From contig JAPWDM010000017.1 of NCBI GenBank assembly GCA_035578155.1, positions 7,517,779 to 7,581,778 on the forward strand: a stretch of 64,000 bases of DNA. Reading direction: 5' to 3'. The position numbers were made by a program, and so were the translations under genes. Below are positions 22,110 through 37,012 of the stretch, piece after piece; the first letter of the stretch is position 1, and every line of letters starts with the position of its first letter. The stretch comes from Brachynemurus nebulosus. Its lineage: Eukaryota; Arthropoda; Insecta; Neuroptera; Myrmeleontidae. The notes beneath the pieces are model-generated. The model ran no database searches, was not told the origin of the DNA, and saw nothing but the letters and a program-made list of their open reading frames with translations.

Positions 22110-23770
22110 GATCTCAGATAACACAACCTGTACCTATCTAAAATAGTTTACCTCGGTAATAGTAAAAAAGTTTCAAAATCGGTCAGTTATTTTATTTTTG
22201 ACACTTTTAGGTCCTACTGACACTGTCAGACCTTACATAACGTAATCTATATGTATCTAAAATAGCTTAGCTCCCCAACAGTGAAAAAATTTTCAAAATC
22301 GGTCGGTTAGTTTATTTTTGACACTTTTGGATCCGATGGACCCTGGCAGACTTTACATAACGTAATCTATATTTATCTAAAATAGTTTAGCTCTGTAACA
22401 GTGAAAAAATTTTCAAAATCGGTCGGTTAGTTTATTTTTACCACTTTTGGGTCCCATGGATCCTGGCGGACCCTAAATAACGTAATGTATGTCTATCTAA
22501 AATGGCTTAGTTCCCCAACTGTAAAAAAATTTTCAAAATCGGTCGGTTAGTTTATTTTTGACACTTTTGGATCCCATGGACCCTAGCAGACCTTACATAA
22601 CGTAATCTATATTTATCTAAAGTAGTTTAGCTCTGTAACAGTGAAAAAATTTTCAAAATCGGTCGGTTAGTTTATTTTTGACACTTTTGGATCCCATGGA
22701 CCCTGGCAGACCTTACATAACGTAATCTATATTTATCTAAAATAGTTTAGCTCTGTAACAGTGAAAAAATTTTCAAAATCGGTCGGTTAGTTTATTTTTG
22801 ACACTTTTGGATCCGATGGACCCTAGCAGACTTTACATAACGTAATCTATATTTATCTAAAATAGTTTAGCTCTGTAACAGTGAAAAAATTTTCAAAATC
22901 GGTCGGTTAGTTTATTTTTACCACTTTTGGGTCCCATGGATCCTGGCGGACCCTAAATAACGTAATGTATGTCTATCTAAAATGGCTTAGTTCCCCAACT
23001 GTAAAAAATTTTTCAAAATCGGTCGGTTAGTTTATTTTTAACACTTTTGGATCCCATGGACCCTAGCAGACCTTACATAACGTAATCTATATTTATCTAA
23101 AGTAGTTTAGCTCTGTAACAGTGAAAAAATTTTCAAAATCGGTCGGTTAGTTTATTTTTGACACTTTTGGATCCCATGGACCCTGGCAGACCTTACATAA
23201 CGTAATCTATATTTATCTAAAATAGTTTAGCTCTGTAACAGTGAAAAAATTTTCAAAATCGGTCGGTTAGTTTATTTTTGACACTTTTGGATCCCATGGA
23301 CCCTGGCAGACCTTACATAACGTAATCTATATTTATCTAAAATAGTTTAGCTCTGTAACAGTGAAGAAATTTTCAAAATCGGTCAGTTAGTTTATTTTTG
23401 ACACTTTTGGGTTCTATGGACCTTGGTGGACCTTACATAACGTAATTTATATTTATCTAAAATAGTTTAGCTCTGTAACAGTGAAAAAATTTTCAAAATC
23501 GATCAGGCAGTTTATTTTTGACACTTTTGGGTCCTATGACCCAGGCGGACCTTACATAACGTAATCGATATTTATCTAAAATAGTTTAGCTCTGTAACAG
23601 TGAAAAAATTTTCAAAATCGGTCAGTTAGTTTATTTTTGACACTTTTGGGTCCTGTGGACCCTGGCGGACCTTACATAATGTATTCTAAATCTATCTAAA
23701 ATAGTTTAGCTCTGTAACAGTGAAGAAATTTTTAAAATTGGTCGTTTAGTTTATTTTTTACAATTATGGG
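22110..23770. repeat. 120-bp tandem satellite, about 14 monomers
   Basis: The monomer includes ttacataacgtaatctatat, tatctaaaatagtttagctc, and ttttcaaaatcggtcggtta. The period is almost exactly 120 bp. Monomer variants recur every four units: the variant with accacttttgggtcccatgg and aatgtatgtctatctaaaat appears at 22441 and 22921, and its three neighbours match in order, giving a 480-bp higher-order repeat present at 22321-22800 and 22801-23280. Confidence 0.95.
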
Positions 23771-24075
23771 ATCAGTAAATCCTGGCGAAACTCATACAAG
23801 TCTAGTACTCTAACAGTAAGAAAAGGGTTCTAAGGATCTCATATAACTTATGGCAGTCCGTAAGCTTCTTGCGGACATCACTTAATTAATTAATTCAAAT
23901 ACTTTAACTTACTAACTGTGAAAAAATTTTTAAAATCGATTGGTTAATTAATTTCTGGCCTTTTTAGGTCCCGAAAACCTTGACCTCACATAAAATACCT
24001 TAAATCCATTTGAAATGGTTTAATTTTTTAACATTATTAATTATTAGTGAAAAAATTTTCAAAATCGATTCAAAA
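23771..24075. repeat. Diverged satellite monomers, right edge
   Basis: Decayed copies retain gtgaaaaaatttttaaaatcgat and gtgaaaaaattttcaaaatc. The array fades out here. Confidence 0.65.
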
Positions 24076-24725
24076 TATTTTTCCGTGCATACATATGTAC
24101 ATTGTACATATTTTGTTTTGTATCATATTTAATAATATTATATCATAACATAATCTTCAATTTCTTGTTTACTTAAAAATTCAATAAAAAAAAAAAAAAA
24201 AAAATTCTTCATTACATTAGCTTAGAAAATCTGTTTAATTTACATTTTTCAACATGAGATAGAACCATGCTAATTATAATGCAATAAATGAGAAACAAAA
24301 CTCTATACATGTATGTGTGTTATAACACATGTATGTGAATAGACTTCACTTGTTCTCACAAAATTCTTTAATAAAAAAGTGAAATATTTTTATACTTCAT
24401 AAAGAACTGAGATATAAATATAAATTACTTATTAGACTAACAAAGAAAGAAAACTAATAAAATGGTGAAAATTTACATTTTCTCGAAAAATACTTAAAAT
24501 AGAAAGAAAATTATAAGAATATTTTCTTCATAATTTTTTTTTCCTTTTCAACGATGTAAAAATCGAACTGTCTTATAATAGGATCGAATGATAAAAAATG
24601 GCCAGAAAATCTACTTCTGGGCATTCGACGTGTCTGGCTAACGAACTTAGCCGAGCCAATTCAGAATCCAGTCCGCACACAAAATTTCATAAGCATTAGA
24701 CGTTTCGTTCGAGAGTTATCGTGGC

Positions 24726-24727
<2 letters not shown>
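24076..24727. other. Intergenic DNA, no gene seen
   Basis: AT-rich. A tetranucleotide-like palindrome stretch (acatgtatgtgtgttataacacatgt, about 24307-24332) is the only structure noted. The last part (24590-24720) is more complex but has no recognisable frame. Confidence 0.5.

Positions 24728-24777
<50 letters not shown>
24728..24777. repeat. (TA)n microsatellite
   Basis: About 50 bp of alternating TA before a mariner-like fragment. Confidence 0.95.
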
Positions 24778-24780
<3 letters not shown>

Positions 24781-24837
24781 TTTAGTGAATATCATTTTCG
24801 TATTCTAGGGACCTCAAAACACATTTCTGTTATGATC

Positions 24838-25020
24838 CCGGGCTTAGGTCCCGACATGACACCTACTGTAATAGCGTATTTCCAGTTTCACTTTTGGAAA
24901 TTCGCTAAAAGATGGAAGAGTACAGGCAAACACTTGCCGAGGGAAGGTCGACCAACATCAACCTCTAGACTGGAAATCTTTGATAAAATTAAGGAAGCAT
25001 TAAGTGTGACACGTAATTGA
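24838..25020 (+). pseudogene. Mariner-like transposase N-terminal fragment
   Basis: The frame reads FWKFAKRWKSTGK…REGRPTSTSRLEIFDKIKEAL. This matches the second helix-turn-helix and the GRP(S/T)TS linker of mariner/SETMAR-type transposases (typically …GRPSTSRTDENIEKVRE…, from memory). No catalytic part follows. It is a short remnant unrelated in sequence to the mariner at 18.6-19.7 kb. Confidence 0.55.
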
Positions 25021-25368
25021 CTCTCCTTAATTCCAAACTCGAGGGACTCTTAAAATTTTATGAATTATAGAGAGGTTCGAATTATCACAGGTAACAGTTT
25101 TAATTTTTTAAGCATTTGCGATGAATGAACTTAAACTGGTCTCAAAATGTATTTACAATCTTTCTGTCTCTTTCTCTCTGCAACTTTGTGCTTCACGCCG
25201 ATGAGTTTGAATTAACGCGTCGTTTTGTTACGTAGCAATGATTTTTTCGTTCGAATTACTAAGTGTATAAAAATGTATTGTTTTAGTTCGAAATATAAAG
25301 AGATTTTGTAGGGAATTCGTGATACCTAGAGAGTTTTGAATTATCGCAGGTTTGAATTAACGAGAGTC

Positions 25369-27327
<1,959 letters not shown>

Positions 27328-27812
27328 AGCCCAAATGTGAAATTTCGATTAACCAAGTATATGATTTAAAAGGTCAGAAAATGGTCATAAAAGGTCAACT
27401 GGTTTGATTAATTGGTCAGCGATAGAAAAATTTTTACTAAAGTTTAAAGTTTTTTCAAGGTCATTTAAATAATGTTAGCACCCCAAATGTGAAATTTCGA
27501 AAGACGAATTACATCATTTAAAAGGTCAGAAAATGGTTATGAAAGGTCAACTGGTTTGATTAATTGGTCAGCGATAGAAAAATTTTTACTAAGGTTTAAA
27601 GTTTTTCAAGGTCATATTCAAAGACTTTAGTACCCCAAATGTGAAATGAATGACGAATTACATCATTTAAAAGCTCAGAAAATGGTCATAAAACGTCAAT
27701 TGATTTCACTAATTGGTCAGCAGTAGAAAATTTTTTATTAAGGTTTAAAGTATTTCAAGGTCATTCAATTTTAGCACCCCAAATATGACATTTCGACTGA
27801 TCAATTACATAA
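27328..27812. repeat. About 150-bp tandem repeat, 3.2 copies
   Basis: The unit carries ccccaaatgtgaaatttcga, aaaaggtcagaaaatggtca, aattggtcagcgatagaaaa and tcaaggtcat. Copies start near 27328, 27479, 27629 and (partial) 27771. Divergence increases towards the right. Confidence 0.9.
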
Positions 27813-27914
27813 AATTAAAATAATAATTAAAATAATTAGAATTAAAATCATTAACGAAAATCGAGTGAAAGATTTATTTCCCAATAAAATTATTAACTTT
27901 GTTGATTCGTGTAC

Positions 27915-28345
27915 AAAAAAAAAACGCCGTGAGCAGCGGGGCCCGGCCCATCACGGAAGTCGAATTTTTCCCTTCATCTTCGGTATTGAATGTCTACAAG
28001 CGAAATGTTATTGAAAGTCTACAAGCGATTTGTCATTTTGGTGGTTTCAAAACTGATGATGAGTGTTCGGCTGATCGGCGCTTTAAAAAAAGGTTTTAAT
28101 TTTTTAAGGGCTGAATCTCAGTAAATTTCGATTTTGTGCCGATAGCAGTTAGCAGGAAAAAAGCTAACACAGTTCGTACGAGGGCATTCCTACCCATGCT
28201 TATCCGCCAATTGTCTTTGTGTTTTATTTTTAAATATTAAAAAGGGACCTTAAGTAGTGAACTGAAAGACCTTTATGAAGATATTTTTTCTTTCCAAAAA
28301 AATCCAAAATTTCTATTTTATAAATAAAATAAAAAGTTATATTTT
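27915..28345 (+). mobile_element. Composite repeat family, head-only copy
   Basis: Starts aaaaaacgccgtgagcagcg and runs to aaaatttctattttataaat. The same sequence recurs at 28487 and inverted at about 46010-46840. It contains cttcatcttcggtattgaat and gtttcaaaactgatgatgag. No conserved frame survives between copies. Confidence 0.85.
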
Positions 28346-28426
28346 TTTTTTTTAACATCCTTGTTTATCGATTATCAGTTCTAAATAGAACTATAAATCG
28401 AGCGATGATAGAATATAACGGGAATG

Positions 28427-28448
28427 GTGATTACCCACCGGTAATCAC
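28427..28448. repeat. Perfect 9-bp hairpin between two repeat copies
   Basis: GTGATTACC, loop CACC, GGTAATCAC, in the about 140-bp spacer that separates the head-only copy from the longer copy. Confidence 0.7.
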
Positions 28449-28486
28449 TCAAAATAAATTATATACTAAATATAATATACTATAAA

Positions 28487-30220
<1,734 letters not shown>

Positions 30221-32220
30221 TATATCAATAACATTTTTTAAATTACTTACATAAATGTATTGCATTTGTGATAAATGATAGTATTTATTTCATTTGTTTC
30301 TTTAAATTTATTCTGCCTACTGTATTGTTATCGATATAAATCATATTTAATCACATATAACAACGCTATTGAATTGCGATGTAAAAATGGGAAAAATGGG
30401 GGGCAAGGTAATGTGGAATCCCTAAAGGGCACACCCTCGATATAAACTGAATAAGATACAAAATTTCAGCCTTCTAGGTTTACTCAGTGAGTCTCTAGGC
30501 GTATTAGAAATTAAGCAAAAAAATCAATAAATATTGGCGTAAAAATCGTGGGGGTAAGGGTTAAAAGTTGCAACCTGCAAAAAGCAGTGGCTGGCTATTA
30601 ACTTGACCTATACACAAAATTTCAGTTGAACAAAACTACTAAAAAACAAGAAAAATCATGTTTCTTTTAGTATAAAAATGGTGGGGGTAAGAGTTAGAAG
30701 TTGAGACACACAAAATGCACCACCTTGATACTAACTAAATCCGAATACAAAATTTCAGCCCTCTAGGTTTATTTGGGTGACCTGTGCGAGTGGTACAAAC
30801 TTCGAAAACGTCGAAAAGGCATGAAATTATAGCTTAAAAATGGTCGAGGTGGGGGTAAAATATTAAGACCTCCAAAAAGTCGACCCTAAGTACGAACTCT
30901 ATCAACATACCAAATTTCGACCCTCTACCTTAATTCTGGGGGGCTGTGGGCGTGTTAGATCCAGCCAAAAAACTTTTTTCCCCTTCTACTCCCTTCAAAT
31001 TACCCTAGGAAGCTGAATCTTGGATATGCTGAAGATAATTGACCGAAACATTATTTCCAACCGGCTTGGAAAAGTTTTATTGTTTTTTTTGCCCCTCACC
31101 ACCCCCTTAAAGGTTGGGTCGGATCCAAAATTTGCCCAAAATTTGACCCCACTTTGATAGTATTGATGTTGTAAGCGCGCCGTTGATCCGTTGATTGAAA
31201 AGTATTTATACTTTTCCGGCTATGGGTTTTCTACGCCCACGTGATGTTGTCCTTACTTTACGTCTCTGTAGGTCGCTATGGGTTCGGTGTTTTTGGTGTT
31301 ACGAAGTGTAAAACCACGTAAATTTTGGTGAATCGATAAATAAAACACTCGCGTTATGAAGTTAATTAAATATAATTGTTTATTTAAATATTTAATTCAA
31401 TTAATAAACATAACAATGGTAATACAAATTCAATTTATAATAATAACGCCGTAATATAAATACAAAAATGTTAATAAAGAAAAGCGCTTTGAGGGAAGGG
31501 TGGCCCGATTCTACAATGATGTTGATATTTTAAAAGTTAAATTGCGAATAAATACAAAAATGTTAACAAAGAAACCGCTTTGAGGAAAGGGTGGCCCGAT
31601 TCTACAATGATGTTTACATTATAAAAGTCAAATTGCCAATGAATCTTTTCTTTTCCAAATTACTTGTTTAATTTCTTATTTTATTATTTGGAATGTTCCA
31701 TGAGCTTCTATTGAGTTAGAAATATAATTTTTAATATGACAGAGTGAGACACATAATTAACTTAAGTATATAATGTTGTTTGTCAAAACTACCCCTAGTA
31801 TGTTGTCTTTTCAACCAACCAAATGCGTTGTTGAACTATCTTTGTTACATTTATTTGTGTTCTCACTCCCACCAATTATGATATATTACAAGTTTCATTA
31901 TTCATATTTTTATGCAATTGACATAACACGAATGTCTGAACAATTGTCTAGTATTTATCCAAGATGATATTTATTTTTCATGATTTTCATTTTGTTGGAA
32001 AATTCACACGGAAATTTCTTAATATTACACAGCGCTCGCTAAATGCGTTACAATGTGAATCGGAAATGAGCGCCACTTACCAAATTTCAGCTCTTCTCTT
32101 CCACAGGGGGTCCTATACATGTCAAAACATAACGAGAAGTAAAACGAGAAGGTAACGTAAAATATAAATTTATTTCTCGCTACCTTTTGACATGTGTAGA
32201 ACCTCCCTATGGAAGGGAAG
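30221..32220 (+). mobile_element. Composite repeat family, body copy split by a solo LTR
   Basis: Begins caataacattttttaaatta directly after the previous copy and repeats its monomer body to 31165 (…ttgaccccactttgatagta). It is interrupted by a solo LTR and resumes at 32057 (cggaaatgagcgccacttac). From 32086 the sequence ctcttcttccaca…acatgtcaaaa is mirrored by ttttgacatgtgtagaacct…gaagggaag up to 32220, so this end is an inverted duplication. Confidence 0.75.
31170..32052. mobile_element. Solo LTR, 883 bp, with ATGT target duplication
   Basis: Begins TGTAAGCGC and ends GCGTTACA (short inverted TG…CA termini). Flanked by ATGT at 31166-31169 and ATGT at 32053-32056. Joining the flanks gives the same order as the uninterrupted copy at about 29905-29925. 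Inside is an about 100-bp tandem duplication (31455-31645, with cgctttgagg and agggtggcccgattctacaa) plus AATAAA signals. The family was not identified. A 4-bp duplication fits Gypsy integrases. Confidence 0.9.
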
Positions 32221-32223
32221 TGC

Positions 32224-33474
<1,251 letters not shown>

Positions 33475-33807
33475 CATCAGCAATTCTGTCGGCACGACAT
33501 CACCGTCCTCTGAAGAGTGGGTTTTGACTTCTGAAGGTTGAATAGGACGAATGACACGACGTCCCGTGGGAGATGCTGATGAAATGGTTGTTGTATTTGA
33601 ATTGGACGGATGCGTCGTCGTCGTGTGATACTAGAAGAAGTTGAAGAACTCCTCCTGTTGCTTATTTTTGTAAGAAGTTGCTCAGTGGCTGGTTCGTATC
33701 TGACCTCGGAGTTCAGTGGTTGAACCTGATTGTGTCTATTTTTTCCAAACAGGCAATTATAAAAATTGAAAGTGTCTCCATTGCGTTTACGACATGATGT
33801 AAGGCAC

Positions 33808-35527
33808 CTAAACCAAGCTAGATAATAAAGTTAGAAATAATTTAATTATGCCATATTTATGCAGATAGTATAAAGTAATTGTAATGACGAGTGATCCTCC
33901 AATGTATGTTAACCATTCGTAGATTTGGTTTTCGTAACGTATGATGAATGGCTTGTTCAGTTGTCGTTGAAGATTTTCATCCATTTGATTTAGTTTATGT
34001 TGTGTGTATTTTAGTTCGTTCAGATCCAAATTGGTTATCCTTATTGGTTTGATTTCTTCGTGCTTCAAAGTTCTTTCATAATTTACGTATTTACTGCAGT
34101 CGTCCTCTAGGATGTCAAACTGCGGGATTCTGATGTAACTTGAAATATTTTTCATTGATACTATTGATTGTAGAATGATTTCTGATGTGATGAGATGGCA
34201 GTCACTATTGATTTCGATGGTTTTCATTCCATCCAGTGAAATTTCTTCATCTTTTTCACCGTTGCATAAAATATTGTGTTTCGCTTTCCTAGCTAATATG
34301 AATAACCATTTCTTGTAGGAAATCGATTGCCATACTTCTGGAATAGCTTCTATTGTTGTTGTTTTACATGATTGCGGTAACTTTTCGGTCCAAGTCGAAA
34401 ACTTCGAGTTCGCGTATGTGATCTGATCGTCTCTCCATAGTTTTAATATTTGAACAAATGAAAATGCTATCTATGTTTGTACAATCATTTAAATTTTTTA
34501 ATAAGGCAAATTGTGATTTGCTTCTACATATGTAAGATATTTTGGATGAATTTTTATGAGGAGTAGGTAATGGGTATGTTTGATACAATGAATACTCCAT
34601 TATTTGAGTGATTGGTATTTTTAATAATATGACTAATATGTTTTCTTTAAAGAAAGATTTGATTGTCATTATTTTATAATAATCTGCAATGTAATTTTCA
34701 TTTAATGGCAAAGGTAGTTCAACTGAAGTTAAGGGTTGCAATTCCTTAATCAACGTTACTGGGTTTACTACGTTTTAATCAATTATGCCATGTCTTATTA
34801 ACGTTAAAGTTGTACTATAAGATTGGACCAGTCGTAAATTTATATCGTTAATTTGTTTTAACAACAGCAAATGATCAAGTACAGCAATTTCCAATTGATT
34901 ATTATTTATTACTGCTTCTGAGTCAACCATATATTTATCAAAACTTTTAATATTAGAATTTAGTTCATTTTCTGCATTTTGAATTGTTGTTAAAGTTTTA
35001 TTTAGAGTGGGAATTGTTTTAGATAGAATTTTAATTTGATCTTTCATAACATTTTGGGTATTATTTCTATCGTCGATGAGTGTGTTGATTGAATTTTTGT
35101 AAAAAGTATTAGCATCGGGGGTTCCGACTAATCATTCTAGAATTTTTGAACCGACGTCAATTAAGCCTCTTTTTTGTCTATGCATTTTTAACGTATTTAT
35201 TAAAGATTTTATTTCTTCCATTTGTTGCAATATTAATTTTTGTTGTAATTTACATGTGGCTGCATTAGAGTTTTGTACTGGAATTTTATTACATAAAGTT
35301 ACCGAATTAGAGTAGTGAATTTGTACTAACCGTAAGTTATCTATGAATATAGTGGTGTTTATAAAATGAATTAGAGTAAGCTTTTGGGTGGATATTTTTG
35401 CATCACCTAATTTTTTGAAAAATATGCCAGATGATTTATTGATTTTCTCTACTTGAATGTGCGGTTGGCTCATTCGGATCAACAGAAGTACTATCATTAT
35501 TCCAGTTGTAAGCTTCATTTGAAACAT
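33808..35527 (-). pseudogene. env: Errantivirus env, Baculo-F-like fusion protein, broken
   Basis: The frame opens at 35527 with a hydrophobic signal-peptide-like stretch (residues about 4-20). A furin-type site RQKR is followed by GLIDVG, the conserved start of the fusion subunit in this family. Helical, Leu-rich segments follow, and near the C-terminus there is a membrane span (WLTYIGGSLVITITLYYL). Breaks: in-frame stops at about 35132 and 34775, and a stop plus frame change between 34364 and 34227. A Ser/Arg-rich tail may continue in other frames to about 33475. In the family this is a class I-type envelope that could allow cell-to-cell transfer. This copy cannot produce it. Confidence 0.85.
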
Positions 35528-35539
35528 AAAGTTTCAGGC

Positions 35540-36975
35540 TGTTAGCATGATATATTTTATCAAATATTTTCATTTTTATTTTAACTGTGTTCGTGGAAGG
35601 GTAAGTTTGACTTATTCTAAAGGGACTGCGAAATTTGTCAGTAAGTTTACCGGGACGATGTTGTCCTTCTTTAACAAATACGAGATCGCCTACTTTAAAT
35701 TGACGTTGTTTAGAATTTGTATCGTATGAACTTTTATTAATGTTTTTATTTTTAATTAGATTTTTCCTAGCTGTATTTGAAATTTTATTTTGAATTTCTT
35801 CGGTTAAATCTTGATATGTTCGTCTATTCGGACGATTTAAAACATTTGGAATTTACGGGTCTTTACCAAATACTAATTTATATGGAGTTTCGTTAGTGGA
35901 CCTATTAATATGAGTGTTGTATGAAAATGTTGCAAGATATAATATTTCATCCCAGTTGTCTAAATCTTCGTTAACATATGATCGTAAATAATTTTCTGAA
36001 TAAGCGTGGGATTTTTCTAAAGAACCATTTGATTGTGGCTGATATGAGGAGGTAGTTTTGTGTTTAATTGAAAATAATTTACTGACTTCTTTAAATAAAG
36101 CGCTCGTTAACGTGACATCTTGGTCGGTAAGTATGCAGGGAGGAAAGCCGAAGGTACTTGCGTATTTTAGAAAATATATATTAGCCGTTTCTGCTTTTTT
36201 ATCAGGTATCGGGAAAGCTTGTAGGTGTTTGGTTAGATTATAATTAAAATTTCAAATTTCATCATTAAAATTTCTAGCAGTGGTAGTTATTATCATAGGG
36301 GATATAGGTATTCGGGAAGGTTTGGATTTTTGATACGTTTGACAATTTTTTATATAATTTTCAACAAAAGTTTTCATGCCTTTCCAAAAATATTTTTTCC
36401 GTAATTCTTCGAAAGTGCGTTTTACCCCTGGGTGACCTCTTTGAAGTTATTTTGAATACTACTATCAATATGAGAGATGTCAATTATTACATTTTCGTCA
36501 TTGTAAGTTTCTGCAATTTCACCTATTGTATTAAACAGAATTTTTAGATCTAACTGATCGCTTATTTGATTTTTAATTGTAAATAAAGTTAGTGTCTGTT
36601 CGTCCGTTTCGTCACGAAAAACTTGTCCTAAATTTGAATTGATTAAATTTATTTCACTAAATTTTTTTAGTAAAAATGCTTTTAAACTACCGTTGATTTT
36701 GAGGTCTTTTGAAATTGGAACAATTAGTGACTTTATATCTTTTATATGAATTGGTGTTAAATATTCAATTTTATTGGTATGGTTATTGTTAAAATTATTG
36801 AAATCTTCAAATGATTTGTCTTTGTCCGTCATGAAGTATAAAATTGGTCTACTTAGTAAGTCAGCTACGTGGTTAGTTTTTCCTGGAATATGTTTAATTT
36901 TGTAATTATAATTCTTTAATTTTAATCGCCACCTAACTAATCTGCTGGTTGGATTATAAAGCCATTATAAAGCCA
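35540..36975 (-). pseudogene. pol: Errantivirus pol, RNase H end and integrase
   Basis: Reading from 36975: the end of RNase H (PTSRLVRWRLKL, HIPGKTNHVADLLSRP), a clean 136-residue linker frame (36832-36422), then the integrase zinc-domain part (FEELRKKYFWKGMKTF), then core-like sequence with QPQSNGSLEKSHA, followed by the chromodomain-less C-terminal part (FKVGDLVFVKEG). Several stops and frame changes occur after 36422. The end nearly meets env, as in Gypsy and ZAM. Confidence 0.82.
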
Positions 36976-37012
36976 GACAAGATACCTATTAATGGAGTCA
37001 GCTAAACAAAGC

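Noticed and set aside
22110..23770. CRISPR-like array
   Set aside because: Monomers are contiguous 120-bp units without unique spacers, in eukaryotic repeat DNA.
33808..35527. Domesticated env (host-captured fusogen)
   Set aside because: Stops and a frame change disrupt it, and the rest of the element is decayed around it.
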